A DNA stretch of 64,000 bases. Origin: Phragmites australis (taxonomy: Eukaryota > Streptophyta > Magnoliopsida > Poales > Poaceae). Where the stretch lies: contig NC_084942.1 in the NCBI RefSeq assembly GCF_958298935.1, positions 12,593,501 through 12,657,500 on the forward strand, in the 5' to 3' direction. Made by a program: the position numbers and the translations under genes. Below are positions 15,412 to 27,565 of this stretch, in pieces. Each line of letters starts with the position of its first letter. Position 1 is the stretch's first letter. A model generated the notes under the pieces. That model ran no database searches and was not told the DNA's origin. It was given only the letters and a program-made list of their open reading frames with translations.

Positions 15412-16911
15412 GGTGTTGAACCCATAGACAGCGAAAGGTCAAGAGAGTGGTATGGTTTGCAGTGCCTAGGCTGGTAGGTTGGTATTTCAGCCGTGGTACT
15501 GGTATGACCCACACCGTTTCACCTGCTCGCAAGCATCCTATAGGGTAGTATGAGGTTTGGCCTCCATGTGTGCCTCCGAGGATGTTAGGGAAAGTTTTGC
15601 TAGCCCCATCATGAGCGATGCATTTAAGTAAAGAGTCATTGCTCCCTTGGTGGCATAGGCGTCCCTCTACCCAAGAAGATTCTCGTGGTCTGCCTGCGTG
15701 ACCCTTTCTGCTGACACATCATCGTCTTGATTCTGAAGGTAGTCCAAGATCTGATCCATCTAGGTTGTACCTGAACCGAGTAGGGTGACCACATGGTGGC
15801 CACCCGTGTTCGACGGCACTGAGGGAGGCTTCAAAGGTGTTGCCTCTGGTGTTCTGTTTCCCAGTGGAGCATCCCTTCCACATTGGCCCGAGACCGCGGT
15901 GGGTGGTCGTTTGAATCTTTTTCCCAAAGACTCCGATCGTGGTGTGTTCACAAGAAGAGTCTAGACAAACCAACCCATTGGACAAGGAAGTAGTCCTGGT
16001 GAGGGACATGTGTGACTTCCTGGTCGATGGCACATCGAGCTTTCTTACTTCGGAATGGTATGTCGCCATCGTCTGGTCCGAGCACTGGAAAACACTTTGG
16101 CGTTGGGGTCACACCCAATAGCGAGTCCCTCATCGCTAGTAGGTGTTACACCCTCCACGCAGGTGCTGCTCGCATTCCATGTAAGAGGCCCTCATACTTC
16201 GCAATATTATATTAATTAGAACAACATAATTGAAACATGTACTTGACAACGCAGGGTCTTGTACTCATTCGTGGTCGGTGGAAACATGTCTCACTTTAGG
16301 GACCAGTACTGCTTCTGTGGTGCCTTGAAATCCTGCAAGGTAGGACAAAGATTCCCCCTTCCTATCGATGGGTGGGCAGCACCGGCGGAGGAGAGAATTA
16401 CCTTTCTGAGGTCCTGCTCCCCAATGGGGAGTGGTTGTTACCCATTTCAGAAGTGCAAAGTCTGGACCCCTTGTTTGTCCTCGAGTTGAACCTGCTCAAA
16501 GAAACAACACCCCCTATTAATTTCTAGGTACTCTTTAACCTGATCTGATCATACCTGGCTAATGGTATCGGTTTGCACCACAAGCTGGGTGTTGGCCGTC
16601 CCAAAGCGGTGAGTGCTCCTCTGGGTGGAGCGACTGTTGATGAGGCTGGTTCCTCTGGGACTAGCAGTTCGTGAGCCCCCATCAGCGCCTTGAATTTGGA
16701 AGCCTATGCTGCTTTTTGTTGAACCCCGAGGCCTTCAGATCCCTGTCAAATGTGCTAACTTTGGAACATATTGGGTTTTTCTCGGTTGTATCCCATGAAG
16801 AACAACTCGCAGTGACTTGGATGCTCCGAGCGAGACCCATCGGTCGTTGGGTATTTGAGCATGGATAGCCCATAAGAAATTAACAGCACTTACCAAAACT
16901 CAAAAATGCGC

Positions 16912-16929
16912 CCACTACTTGGTGCGCCA
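16912..16929 (-). other. Primer-binding site of the Tat-like element
   Basis: On the minus strand, TGGCGCACCAAGTAGTGG directly follows the right-hand LTR after two bases. It has the TGGCGC form common in Tat/Athila-lineage priming sites. It fixes the element's orientation. Confidence 0.6.
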
Positions 16930-16931
16930 AA

Positions 16932-17629
16932 TGCCAAGGGTAAATCCCTAACAGTGATGGTAGGGTATGCTGGACAGTGGGTGCGTGATCGGCATTGACT
17001 ATGCCTATGGAATGTGTGTGTGTTCATTGTTCAAGAACACCAGAGTTATCTAGGTTCATGCCCCTTGTGAGGTAACAGCCCTACATCCTGTATATTCTTC
17101 TTTATCCTCCTTTTTCACTGAAGATATCCCCCTTTACATTCCATGGGGGAGAAGTCTACAACTGGGTCCAACCAGCAGACCCATACTTGTCCTAAGAGAC
17201 TATATAAGTAATCATCACAAGCCTACATTCGTTGTGCCTGCCCTGGGTCCCTGCCCCATCCTGTCGCAGGCTTCCCATGCGTGCCTGCTGCGCCCTTGTC
17301 ATGTTTGCGTGCCCGTCCCGCAATAATTAATGTCTGCGGGACGGGATAAGGTAACTCTGCATCGACCCTACTGTCTCAGCTGGAGTGGGCAGGGAAGAAA
17401 AATAGTGTGAGTAGCGGCATTAAATGGGATTTGACTGGCTTAGATGAGTACCTGCCCCGCAATTAGTAAGGACTGGTCGTTGGGAACCCTGCAGAGGCCC
17501 TGGTCGTGGTCGCGCTGGCGTCGACTAGTCGCGCAGGGGTCATGGGTCAAATATCGAAAGTGGGTACTACCCATAGCTGACCATTGCAGGCCATCCTGGT
17601 GGGGGACCCCTATATTCTTTACATCGACA
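16932..17629 (-). repeat. 5' LTR of the Tat-like element
   Basis: It is the partner of 9819-10581. It is about 65 bp shorter, mainly through small deletions. It ends in CA at 17629, directly followed by AGCAA. Confidence 0.85.
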
Positions 17630-18008
17630 AGCAAGGAGTAGGCTACAAGGTTAAGTAAATTCCTATGCATAAGCAACCTTAACACCTATGTGTGAGCACC
17701 TATACTTAACCATATGTATCTTTCTACCCTGTAACCAACAACCTGAACATAAATGTAACTGGAACCATAATAGTCAGATCTGTGAACATGACCATCTCAA
17801 CCTCAACCCATCATACCATACATTCCCAAAGTCAGAACTCTACGACTGCTGCAAATGGACAGAAAGCATGCTCATGACTGAGAGAGCAACAATTCAAATT
17901 ATTTTTACACCCTTCAGGGGGTACTCCTGGACCCACACGACACGAGATCACCGCATATGCACACAACCCATCAGTTGGGAGTGATGATTCATGTACCAAC
18001 TGTTCACT
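17630..18008 (-). mobile_element. Gypsy LTR fragment, 5' part of the split LTR
   Basis: On the minus strand this matches 55800-56150 (shared text around GGGTGTAAAAATAATT versus GGGTGTATAAATAGTT, then CTCTCAGTCATGAGCATGCT versus CTCTCGGTCATAAGCATGCT). It begins abruptly at about 18008 against integrase sequence, so the LTR start and the end of pol were both deleted. Confidence 0.6.
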
Positions 18009-20159
18009 ATACATGGTTGATAATGTAGGGCTGACAATCTCTATTTGACCATCGATTTAGGGATGACACGTAGTAGAAAACAACAGCTTCATCCCCAATT
18101 TATTCCAAAGTGATCTCCAAAAGTGACTCAAAAACTTTATGTCATGATCCGAGACGATAATATTAGGCACTCCATATAGTCGAACGATTTCCCTGAAAAA
18201 CAAATCAGCTATGTTTTTAGCAGCATCGCTCTTGTGACATGGTATAAAATGTGCCATTTTAGAAAATCTATCCACAACTACAAATATGCTATCCCTTCCC
18301 CTCATTATCCTAGGCAGTCCTAAAACAAAATCCATAGAAATATCCTCCCATGGTGCAGTAGGAACAGGAAGAGGCGTGTAAAGACCATGTGGATTCAAGT
18401 GAGACTTAGGTTTATTGCAAGTGGTGCATCAGGACATGTAGCGTTCGATATCTCATCCCATATTTAGCCAAAAGAAGTGGGCGGCCAGCACATCTTCAGT
18501 CTTCTTTGCTCCAAAATGTGCCATCAGTCCTCCTCCATGCACCTCCTGCAACAACAAAAGACGAACGCAGCTAGATGGAATGCATAGCTTGTTAGCACGA
18601 TAGAGCAATCCTTCATTCAGTACATATTTATCCCATGTCTTCCCTTGTTTACAATGTTCAAACATTTCTTTGAAGTCCAAATCAGCAGCATATAAGTCCT
18701 TAATGGTCTCTAAACTAAAAATCTTATGATTAAGTTGAGATAACATGGTATAACGCCTAGAAAGCGCATCAGCAATCACATTGTCTTTTCCTTTCTTATA
18801 TTTTATGACATATGAAAAAGACTTAATAAATTCTACCCATTTAGAATGTCGTTTATTCAGTTTAGCTTGACTCCTAATATGTTTCAGCAATTCATAATCA
18901 AAATGTATAACAAATTCTTTGGGCCATAAATAATGTTACCAAGTTTCAAGCATATGAACTAAAGCATATAATTTTTTATCATAGGTAAAATAATTCAGAC
19001 TTAGCCCACTTAATTTCTCGCTAAAATAAGGAACATGTTTACCTTCTTTAATTAACACACCTCCAATTCTAATCCCGCTAGCATCACACTCTGGCTCAAA
19101 TGTCTTACCAAAATCAGGGAGTTGGAGTAAAGGAGCATGGGTAAGTTTCTCTTTCAACAACTTGAATGCTTTTTCTTGTGTAGGTCCTCATTTGAAAACC
19201 AGTCATTTCTTTATCAATTCATTCAATGGGGGCAGCAATGGTGCTGAAATCCCACACAAATCGCCGATAAAAACCTGCAAGACCATGAAAGCTTCTCACT
19301 TGAGTAACAATCTCAGGGGTTGGTCAGCTCTTTATGGCTTCAATTTTTGCTTCATCCACCTCTATTCCTTGTGGAGTAACAACATCGCCAAGAAAAAAAC
19401 TTGATCTATAATACACTTTTTGAGGTTACCAAACAAACATGCATCTTTCAAAGTGTTAAAAACAGCATGTAAGTGATCAAAGTGTAGTTCATATGACTGG
19501 CTATAAATCAAGATATCATCAAAGTATACCACCACAAATCTTCCAATGAAAGCACGTAAAACTTTGTTCATCAATCACATGAAAGTACTAGATGCATTAC
19601 TTAACCCAAAAGGCATTACTAACCACTCATTCAAGCCAAACCTAGTTTTCAACATAGTTTTCCATTCATCTCCAAGTTACATCCTAATTTCGTGGTATCC
19701 ACTTCGCAAGTCAATTTTAGTGAAAATTATAGAACCACTCAACTCATCAAGCATATCATCTAACCTAGGGATAGGGTGATGATATCTTATAGTAATATAA
19801 TTAATGGCTCTACAATCAACACGCATACACCAACTACCACCTTTCTTAGGAACCAAAAGAACATGAACAGCATAAGGACTAAGACTTTCTCGTACGTACC
19901 CGCAATCCAAAAGGTCTTGGACTTGTCACTGAATTTTCTTAGTCTCTTTTGGGTTGGTCTTATATGCAATATGGTTTGGTAAAGTTGCTCCTGGAATTAA
20001 ATCAATTTGATGTTCTATCCCTCGATTTGGTGGGAATCCCTGGGGAACTTCAACTGGAAATAAATACATCCAAAAACTCCTGCAAAAGGTTAGCAACAGC
20101 AAGAAGCAAAGAGCTAGATATATTCTCAAGTGAAACTAAAGCCTCTTTGCATATCAAAG
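18009..20159 (-). pseudogene. Ty3/gypsy pol fragment (RT, RNase H, integrase), truncated and frameshifted
   Basis: Reading right to left: a linker typical of the start of gypsy RT (DVFPVEVPQGFPPNRGIEHQ, near 20060), RT with [20 protein letters not shown] and [13 protein letters not shown] (19910-19680), and the polymerase motif YFDDILIYSQ (about 19520). RNase H follows at 19160-18940 (ECDAS), then a connection and integrase zinc region at 18890-18453, and the integrase core at 18398-18010 ([24 protein letters not shown]). It belongs to the same family as the intact frame at 48981-51218. The 5' part (gag, protease) is cut off by the LTR starting at 20160 and the 3' end is lost at about 18008. 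Multiple frameshifts make it inactive. Confidence 0.85.
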
Positions 20160-23100
20160 TGTAACAACTTGATTTTCAGAATTTACAATTTTTTAAAATT
20201 TTCCAAGATTATTGAATAGCTTCACCAGTAGTATAGGTTTAAAACCTATTTTCTTAATCAATCAATCAATATAGGTTATTGTTTTGTGTGCAATGCATGC
20301 TGAGTTTTGTTAGGAGCCAGGTAAATGTATTAGAGTTCTTTTTCTTTTTTTTTTCTTTGGGGTTTTGAGTGAAATTTTTTTTGAAAAGGTTTTTATAAAA
20401 CTCAGTAGTGAATAAATTAAGAATCATAATGGTTGGAATTCAAAATCTTTGAACTCACCATCTATGCAATCCTTGATCATAATTGATCCTTCTCTATTTC
20501 AATTAAAATCTTATCCAAATCCTTGTTTAAAACCAATCTCTACTCTTTCTCAAATTCTACCCAAATCTAAATTCAAATTCCTTATCTACTCCTATTCTTG
20601 TATAACGTCATTTTTCGTTTCTCTTAAATTCACTCCAAACTCAATTCAAATTCAAATCCTATTCAGATTTCTTTGCAAAAGTATCTGTTCTAAACCCTAA
20701 ATATACCTAAAGTGTCTTTGAGCTCAATCTTTCTCAAGTCCAAACGCTTAGCTAAGTCTTCTAGATAGCTCGAAAAAAGATCCACAAAATCTGCAAATTT
20801 TCGCGGAGTCCTGGACAGCCTCATCTTCTCATGACGTTTCGGAGTTCACAACTGCCTCAAATGCACATCTTGACAATACCAAAGTTGTAGGTCTTGTCGA
20901 GAGCTTCAATTTAAACCTATGGAAGTCCCCTTTTGGATAATGGAACTAGGAGTTATGGCCCCCGAAAACAATACTGCACAGATAAGTCCGAGTTCAAACA
21001 GTTTATCTTGTGGCGCATTTTTGGAAATCAAGATGGCGTTTCCAGAGGTTTCAATGAATACCAAAGTTGTAGACCTTTTCGAGTACTACAATCTAAAGTC
21101 TAGAAATGTCCAATTTGGAGTCCGGACGATGGAGATATCACCCTTGGAATAGAGAGCTGCGAAAAAGGAAACTGTAACCGACTCGAACTCGAATCCGATT
21201 CGTGTTCGGTTTGGACTCCACCTCAACCAGCGGTCCCTAGCCCTATAAATATGATTTGCACGCCCCTTTCTACCCCTATTCCACACCACCAAACCCTAGA
21301 AGTCACTGCTGCTCTGTCCGTGCGCCGCCGTTCGCTAGAGCCGCTGTCACTGTCGCCCGTGATGTGCTACCTCGTCGTCTTCTCCGCGAATCCTCCTTCC
21401 TCGACCATCAAAGCAAGGTGAGGATCCCTTCTTCTCCTCCCTGACTACTGCTTTAGCATCATACTAAGTCCCTAGCCAAGCCCTTGCCTTGGCCAAAGCC
21501 CGATCTACACCGCAACGGTCGTCGCCGTCGTGGACAGCCGTGTTGTAGCCGATTGGCATCGACGTTCCCGACCGATCAAATCAAATCACCAAGCCTTTCA
21601 CTGGTGCATGTCTCATGATGTTCCCCATGCCCTCACCAACCAGGTCGGCCAGTAGAGCAGCTAAACCACCGTAATCAAGGTCGACATACCCGCTGTTCAG
21701 TTTCTGGACTCGTTCTACGCATGCATCGGATTTGGATTCGCGTTCTCTGTCAATCCGAAAGCCATATCGATGCACCGGACACGTCACGGCGTGTCCCATC
21801 GAGTCTTCCACGTGTCCCTAGGATCTCATCCCCGTCTGTGCAGTGACATGACCAGGACTCTATTGACTACCACAGCACATCGCAACCATCACCCGTCTCA
21901 TCTCTACTGATCGTTCTTCCTCTCAGTGGATGATCTACCCAAAACTATGCTGTAGCATTGTGTTCCCAGGATATATGAACATCTTTGTTCAAACGTTTTC
22001 TCAAATTTCATAGCCAATCTCTGGGAACGCGAGCGTCTTCGTTCCTGCATCTGTTCGCGGTGACCACCAAACCTAGAAGCAGTCATTGCTATTTTGCCGC
22101 TACCTTGGATAACCCCTTCCAAAACCGACCATACTACTAAGTTAGTCTTTCCGCATTCTACGCCATGCTTCCCTCATTTAACTGAAACACCACTGAATCC
22201 TAACATCAATGTCTGTGGCCACGCGGCCGATCACCATCTCCGATGAAACCCGAACCACCACCGCTATATAGAGTCACCAGTAGTATCCTTAACCTAGAAG
22301 CGCAACCTTCAGCCTTTTGATCTATAATAGGTGGTTGATAGTAGACCTCAGCATATCTCTTCTTTAATCCAAGATGGTACTTGCATAGCATCCCAAGTCA
22401 GCACCACATCATTCTCCTTAGCCTAGTCAGCGAAGTATGGTCTGCCTACACTTCTTGAATCTTGCGCAATGATGTTGTCAAGCCTGACACAGTGATTGTG
22501 CAATAAAGTCTTTCCCATAGGAAGATAGTTCCGGTAAATCATTATTTCCTTTTCAGTCTAATCCATCTCTCGAAAGCTGTTCTGTTTTCATCTTAACTCC
22601 GATTTAGGCGATTCTTACGTCGAAATGTTTCTAAAATTATACCTATCCAACCATAGTGTTTTTAAAGTGTTTTAATGATGTTTGGTATGTTGTTCTTAGT
22701 GTTTGCTTTGTGTTGTTTATCGGTAGTTCTCGCGATTAGTCGATAATGTTCTTGAGCAGTTCAAGGGACTTCAAGACCAAGATTTCGACAACACTGAGCA
22801 GCATTAGGTAAAAGGCAAGTGTTCTTGATCATCTTGAACCTATGTTTTTAATGTTTTGTTTTACAAAATTGCATGCAGTGTCTGTTAATTTGATGGGTAG
22901 TCACCTATGTTAGGGTTTACCTAGTTCTTCCTTTACATTCCTTGAAGCCTAAGTGGTAGTTGATATGAGTCTGTTGGGTAGAATTGCTTAGCCATGCTTT
23001 TGGGATTTTGGGAAGTATCATATACATGTTAATGGAGTTATGCAATGGTAATGATGAATTTGATATAGTAACATGGAACCCTAGGACTTGGACAAAGAAT

Positions 23101-24286
23101 GAGTTTGGTGATGATGAATCAGGTGGTGGGCTTGTGGATACGTTCCAAGAAATTTGTTGGTTATTATCCTTGTTGGTTTGATAATGGTGGTGGGCTTGTG
23201 GATACGTTCCGAGCAGAGATGTTAGGTTTTGTTGGTTATTTCCCTGTTGGGTAGTTGGAAAGTCTTTGCCCAAGTGTCACATATAAGGACCGGTTTGTGG
23301 AGCAACAACCCAAGAAATACCGTACCAACCACGAGGCCGATATGGGTAAGGCTTAGCATATTGATTAGACACCTGGCTGGTATTCGTTGGAGTACCAGGA
23401 CCTAATCAATGGACAATGCTTCATAGTGATCTCATTGTGGCACACCACTGGCGTGTGTGCTAACACGGCAACATGGAAATCACGACTCGTGGGGAAAGCT
23501 GGACAACCTCTGCAGAGTGTAAAACTGTTATAACAGCCGTGCTCATGGATATGAGAGACTTTGATCCTCACATGATTAGTGGGTTGTGATTATGGGTTGT
23601 GGTTATGAGATGGTTGTGGTTAATGTTTTGGTACAGGGAGTACTAGATGGTTGTTGTTATGGTTCTGGTACAGGGAGTATTAGGTGCTTGTGGTTATGGT
23701 TCTAGTACATGGAGTACTAGATGGTTGTGGTTTTGGTTGTAGTACAGGGAGTACTAGATGATTATGGTATGCAAGGTGAGGAACCTTGTATACTGGGTGT
23801 TGGATTGTGTGGGTTACATTCACTTAATAATTGCTTAATGTTTTTGGGTCCAAATATGTTTTCATTACTCGCATTTACGCAAATGTACTATGTGTTATCC
23901 TATTCTTGATATAAGCCTGCATATCATTATCTTTTTCACACTTGCTGAGCGCGTCGTGTGCTCACACTTGCTATTTTTCCTATGCCATGCGACATGTATG
24001 CTGCTGCTCAGTGAGTGAAGATGTTGAAGACTATCAAGATGAGGTTGTAATGTTCTAGGCACGTGTCTCCCGGTCGGTTGCCTGCGGTGTTGTTGGGCAC
24101 CAGTGCTTCTGTTCCACTGCAGATATCTTCATAGAAGACAATATATGTCAATTGCTGTAAGAGTTTAACGTTTATTTAATAAAAGTATTGCTTCTGTTAC
24201 TTCACCTGTGTTGTCCTTATGTGTGTTGAACATCCTGGGCACACATAAGCCGCATCTAATTTTGGCTGTTAAAACTGGGTGTGACA
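20160..24286 (+). repeat. 4.1-kb LTR of the long-LTR family (copy A), probably solo
   Basis: It starts TGTAACAACTTGATTTTCAG and ends GGGTGTGACA. The same sequence occurs inverted at 39797-42904, 44919-48051 and 57060-61089. No primer-binding site follows its right end and no polypurine tract precedes its left end, so it is not obviously attached to an interior. It landed in minus-strand gypsy pol. Left flank CAAAG and right flank ACCCC do not match, but CAAAG recurs at 26319-26323 just beyond the next LTR, so the two LTRs together may be one compound insertion (weak inference). Confidence 0.8.
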
Positions 24287-26314
24287 ACCCCACACAGGAA
24301 CAACCACCAACTGTGCACTAACGGCACACGTGCATTCCCGCACCATCATCACACAACCATTCTATTGGGACCCCTATACAATGTTGTCACAAAATTACCC
24401 TTCTCGTTTCTTGTTGCATAATCATTAGTTAATATTATCATTTTTCTGAACCACGACTGCACTAGTATATTCTACCCATTTTATATCATGATTTAAGAGC
24501 GGTGATAAGGAAAAGACATTCAAAAACTAGTAAATCCTAATATTGGATTTCAATTAGACAAGCATTCATTTGAAGGATAAACATCTATGCATGGATCCTA
24601 AAATAGGGGCAAAATGCTCATGGACACTTGCCTTCGGTGTAAGGTTGCTCAAAATCCTCGAAAGCTTGATCTTGGACATTACCGAACTGCTCTCCTCCTA
24701 AGCGTAACACCGAAAAAAGCACACAAGGGAAAACTCTAATAAAAGTACACCAAACAATACTAAAACTAGGTAAAAACCCTATAAAAAGATTCTAGACGCC
24801 GCTATGAACATTTGGGCATGAAAATCGCCCAAATCGGAGCTACAAGCAAAAAGTATTGAGCTTTTGAAGTTTCAGGGGCCTAACTGCAAATTTTACTTGA
24901 TTTTCAGAGAATAAACCGAATTAATTTTATACCAAAAATTCCATTTATGACATCATAAATCAAAACCTATTTACTTTCCTATAGAAAAAGCATATGGAAG
25001 AGGTTGACGACCCTGTGGACAACAGCCTAAAGGCCGGTCCACGGGTCCACAGTGGACCGAACACGAAAAGCAAAGGGGTATCTAATCTCGGCCATTGGTT
25101 AGAGATCGGGCAGCTGAGATTTAAAAGGGGCGGTGGGTGGCTCGACCGAGCGGTGCTAGTATGGGCAGACGATGGCCGACGATGGTTGTTGTAGGACTTA
25201 CATCGGAATGGCACAAACAGGCTTGGATCGCGATGGGGAATGGCGCAAAAGAGAGAGGGGAGCACGGGGATTCTCACAGTGGGCTTCACGCTAGCAGAGG
25301 AGGTCGGAGGGCAGTTGATGATGGTGAATGGTGGGCGGTAGTGCTCGGTCATGGTGGGGACAGTGTTCCGGTGGCTCAACGATGACGGCGAGCTCCGGAT
25401 CAACTCCTTGGGGTCCTACGAGGTCAGTGAGCATGTAAGAATGGCTGGTGTTGGCTTAGAATAGAAAGGAGAGGGCGGCGGTGCGTTTCACCAATGGCGA
25501 AGGGGACAACATTGCCAATGTCGATTCCGCGCGGGAAAAAGAGGGGAAAAAGGTGAAAAGGGTGAGGAACGTCGCAAGGGAGTCAATGACCGACAAAAAT
25601 ACCCAAGGCAAGGGGAGAAACAGGCAGATTTGAAGTGATTCGGCCGGAGCCTTAATTCCATAGAAGATTCGGTTTCCAAAAGAAGACAGGGCGATAGAAG
25701 GCCGGGAAAGGGGAAAAGAAGGGAGGGGATCATGGTGGTTGGTTTAATTAGCGAGTAAAGGCTCAGGGAGGCAGGATTTTTAAGAAGGCACGTGATTTGG
25801 GGGCGAACGGCTGGGCAGCACTAGGAGGAAGGGGAAGGTGAGTCGCAGCTCAGGCACGGGTGGCTCAGCTCGAGCCGGCTTGGGCAGGACCCACCTGGCG
25901 GTGAAAGGAGGTGGAAGGGGGCGGCTCGACGGGCGCAACAGGACGGCTCGGGGTGCGACCCACTGCGGGAAAGAAGAGGCGGCTCACGCGGGAAAGAAGA
26001 GAGGGGGAGGGAAAAGTGGGCCGGGGAAGGATTCGGCCCGGGGAGATTTTCTGATTTTCGAATTGCTTTTCTTTTTAGATTTTGCTTCAAATTCAAATGG
26101 GGTTTTAAACGAGCGACTTCTAGCGATTTTTTGCAAACTTTTTCCACACATAAAAACCTATTGCAACTACGATGGCATGATTGCAACAACCTTATATAAC
26201 CTATGTCAATTTAAATTTAGAAATTAATTTCTTCAAAAGAACAAAATTGCGACACCTATTAAATTTCGAACAAAATTTAAAATTATTGCAAAAATTAAAT
26301 TTTAGGGTGTTACA
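24287..26314 (-). repeat. About 2-kb LTR-like block of a second family
   Basis: On the minus strand it starts TGTAACACCCTAAAATTTAA, a form typical of grass chromovirus LTRs. It is GC-rich in the middle (25100-26050) and has no coding domain. The far end lies against copy A at 24286/24287 and its exact limit there is unclear. The plus-strand ORFs at 24994-25385 and 25838-26227 are Gly/Arg-rich and judged non-coding. Confidence 0.5.
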
Positions 26315-26823
26315 CTCACAAAGCCAGAACAACTGGAGGCAAAGGGCAAACAAGAATTAGGCACAAGTAAAAAGGTCGCTTAGGGTAATCCCTCTCCTTA
26401 TAAAGATAAGGGAGAGATTACTCCCCTAGAAAAGTGGGCGCATGCTGTGTACATTCGCCTGCCAAGCCATGATCATGGGGGAGTGGAACCGCACCATGCA
26501 ACCCCCAACCACAAGAAGCCAAGTGTCCCACGTTCGCCTGACAACACGTAATCGTGCCTTTCTTCACAGGACGCGTTCAATGCCCCTTATCACCAACATC
26601 ATCAAATGAACAATCCAGATCAAGTGGATCGAATCCTCCAAGACAAGCCAAGTGATACTAGGGACCATGAACCATCAACAGCAAAGCCAGAGACCGCTGG
26701 AGGCCCTGCTCTGAAAGAACTGTAGGCCCGACCGCTCTACTGGCTGCCCTCGCAAGGGGTTACTATTGGGGGTCATTGTTAAGGACCCCCGACGGCCCCA
26801 TGGCTCAGCTAGCCCATGCCCAT

Positions 26824-26950
26824 GGAGCCATGCCTCCTGAAGCCTCGATCTCTTGGAGCCATGCCTCTCAAAGCCTCCATCTTTCGGAGCCATGCCTCCC
26901 GAAGCCTCCATCTCCTGGAGCCATGCCTCCCCCAAAGCCACCATCTTCGG
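26824..26950 (+). repeat. 31-bp tandem repeat, four units, inside an LTR
   Basis: Units of the form GGAGCCATGCCTCC-GAAGCCTCCATCT-- start at 26824, 26855, 26886 and 26917, exactly 31 bases apart. They lie in the U3 side of the LTR upstream of its TATA box. Tandem units at that position often act as transcription enhancers, but this is inference. Confidence 0.85.
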
Positions 26951-27317
26951 GACTCGGATAGGCTTCCCAAAGGCTACAGGGTGAGTCATCATGCCTCAAG
27001 AAAGACAACTAGAAGGGGAATACCGGTCATCCTTTGCCTGCAATGAAATGACCGACGTTAAATACCTAGGCTAGTGGATGCCGTCCTGACACCCCAGTAC
27101 AATGGAGGTTATCCTGACATCCCTGACAGCGCGGTGCCAGGCCGCAATTGGCGACTGGCTCACCCGTCAGGGTGCAGGCACCACAATAGTTAATATGGTA
27201 GGTATTTATCTTCTATGTAAGGTAAAAAGTAGTTATCTGGGATAAGGCCTAGGAATTCAGTCAGGTCTTAGATATTTGTACATCGTGATAACTTGTATAC
27301 TAAGCTACGTAGCACCC

Positions 27318-27325
27318 TATAAATA
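27318..27325 (+). promoter_or_regulatory. LTR TATA box
   Basis: TATAAATA in the context CCCTATAAATAGCGGG lies about 540 bases into the LTR, as expected for the U3/R boundary of a gypsy LTR. Confidence 0.6.
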
Positions 27326-27565
27326 GCGGGTCGTGGTCATCTAGGGAGAAAGGAGGTCACAAGGAGAATGCTCAAGGCAAGACACAGGACACAGAGGTGC
27401 CCAAACACAAAATCACGATGTGATACTCCCCCCTCCCACCAGACTGATCCATTTTTCCTACTATCAATACATTTGTGGTGTTCCTTCCTCTCAAACTTCA
27501 TCTCCAAGCTTGAGTCTCCTCCTTAGAAGAAACTCTCGTCATACCTGCTAGGGCAAGATGATCTC

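Larger units (their letters stand above)
9819..17629 (-). mobile_element. Complete non-autonomous Tat-like gypsy LTR retrotransposon
   Basis: Near-identical direct repeats lie at 9819-10581 and 16932-17629, flanked by the 5-bp duplication AGCAA (9814-9818 and 17630-17634). On the minus strand the LTR starts TGTCGATGTAAAG and a primer-binding site complementary to a tRNA 3' end (TGGCGCACCAAG) follows the right-hand LTR at 16912-16929. A polypurine tract (TTGGGGGCTAC) precedes the left-hand LTR at 10582-10594. The direction is therefore minus. Of the usual proteins only an integrase remnant remains (14986-15411). The bulk of the interior is an ORF on the opposite strand, an arrangement known from the Tat lineage. 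It must have been mobilised in trans. Confidence 0.85.
26315..27565 (+). mobile_element. 3' end and LTR of a plus-strand Tat-like gypsy element
   Basis: A polypurine tract (ATTGGGGGTCA) at about 26765-26775 is followed by TGTTAAGGACCCCCGACGG, a typical LTR start, at about 26777. Within the LTR are a four-unit 31-bp tandem repeat and a TATA box at 27318-27325. The right limit, near 27565, is estimated. The 26315-26765 stretch is interior sequence without a readable domain. Confidence 0.55.

Noticed and set aside
23580..23760. Runs of GGTTGTGGTTATGG-type repeats in copy A
   Set aside because: They recur in the other copies of the LTR (complement at 45480-45620 and 57580-57720), so they are a normal part of the LTR and not an independent element.
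25137..26227. Gly/Arg-rich plus-strand frames
   Set aside because: They lie in a GC-rich LTR; no domain and no conservation to point to.
24287..26314. Second LTR block as part of copy A's own interior
   Set aside because: No primer-binding site follows 24286 and the block has its own LTR-type start on the other strand.
26824..26950. Tandem repeat as a CRISPR-like array
   Set aside because: Units are contiguous with no unique spacers and lie in a plant LTR.
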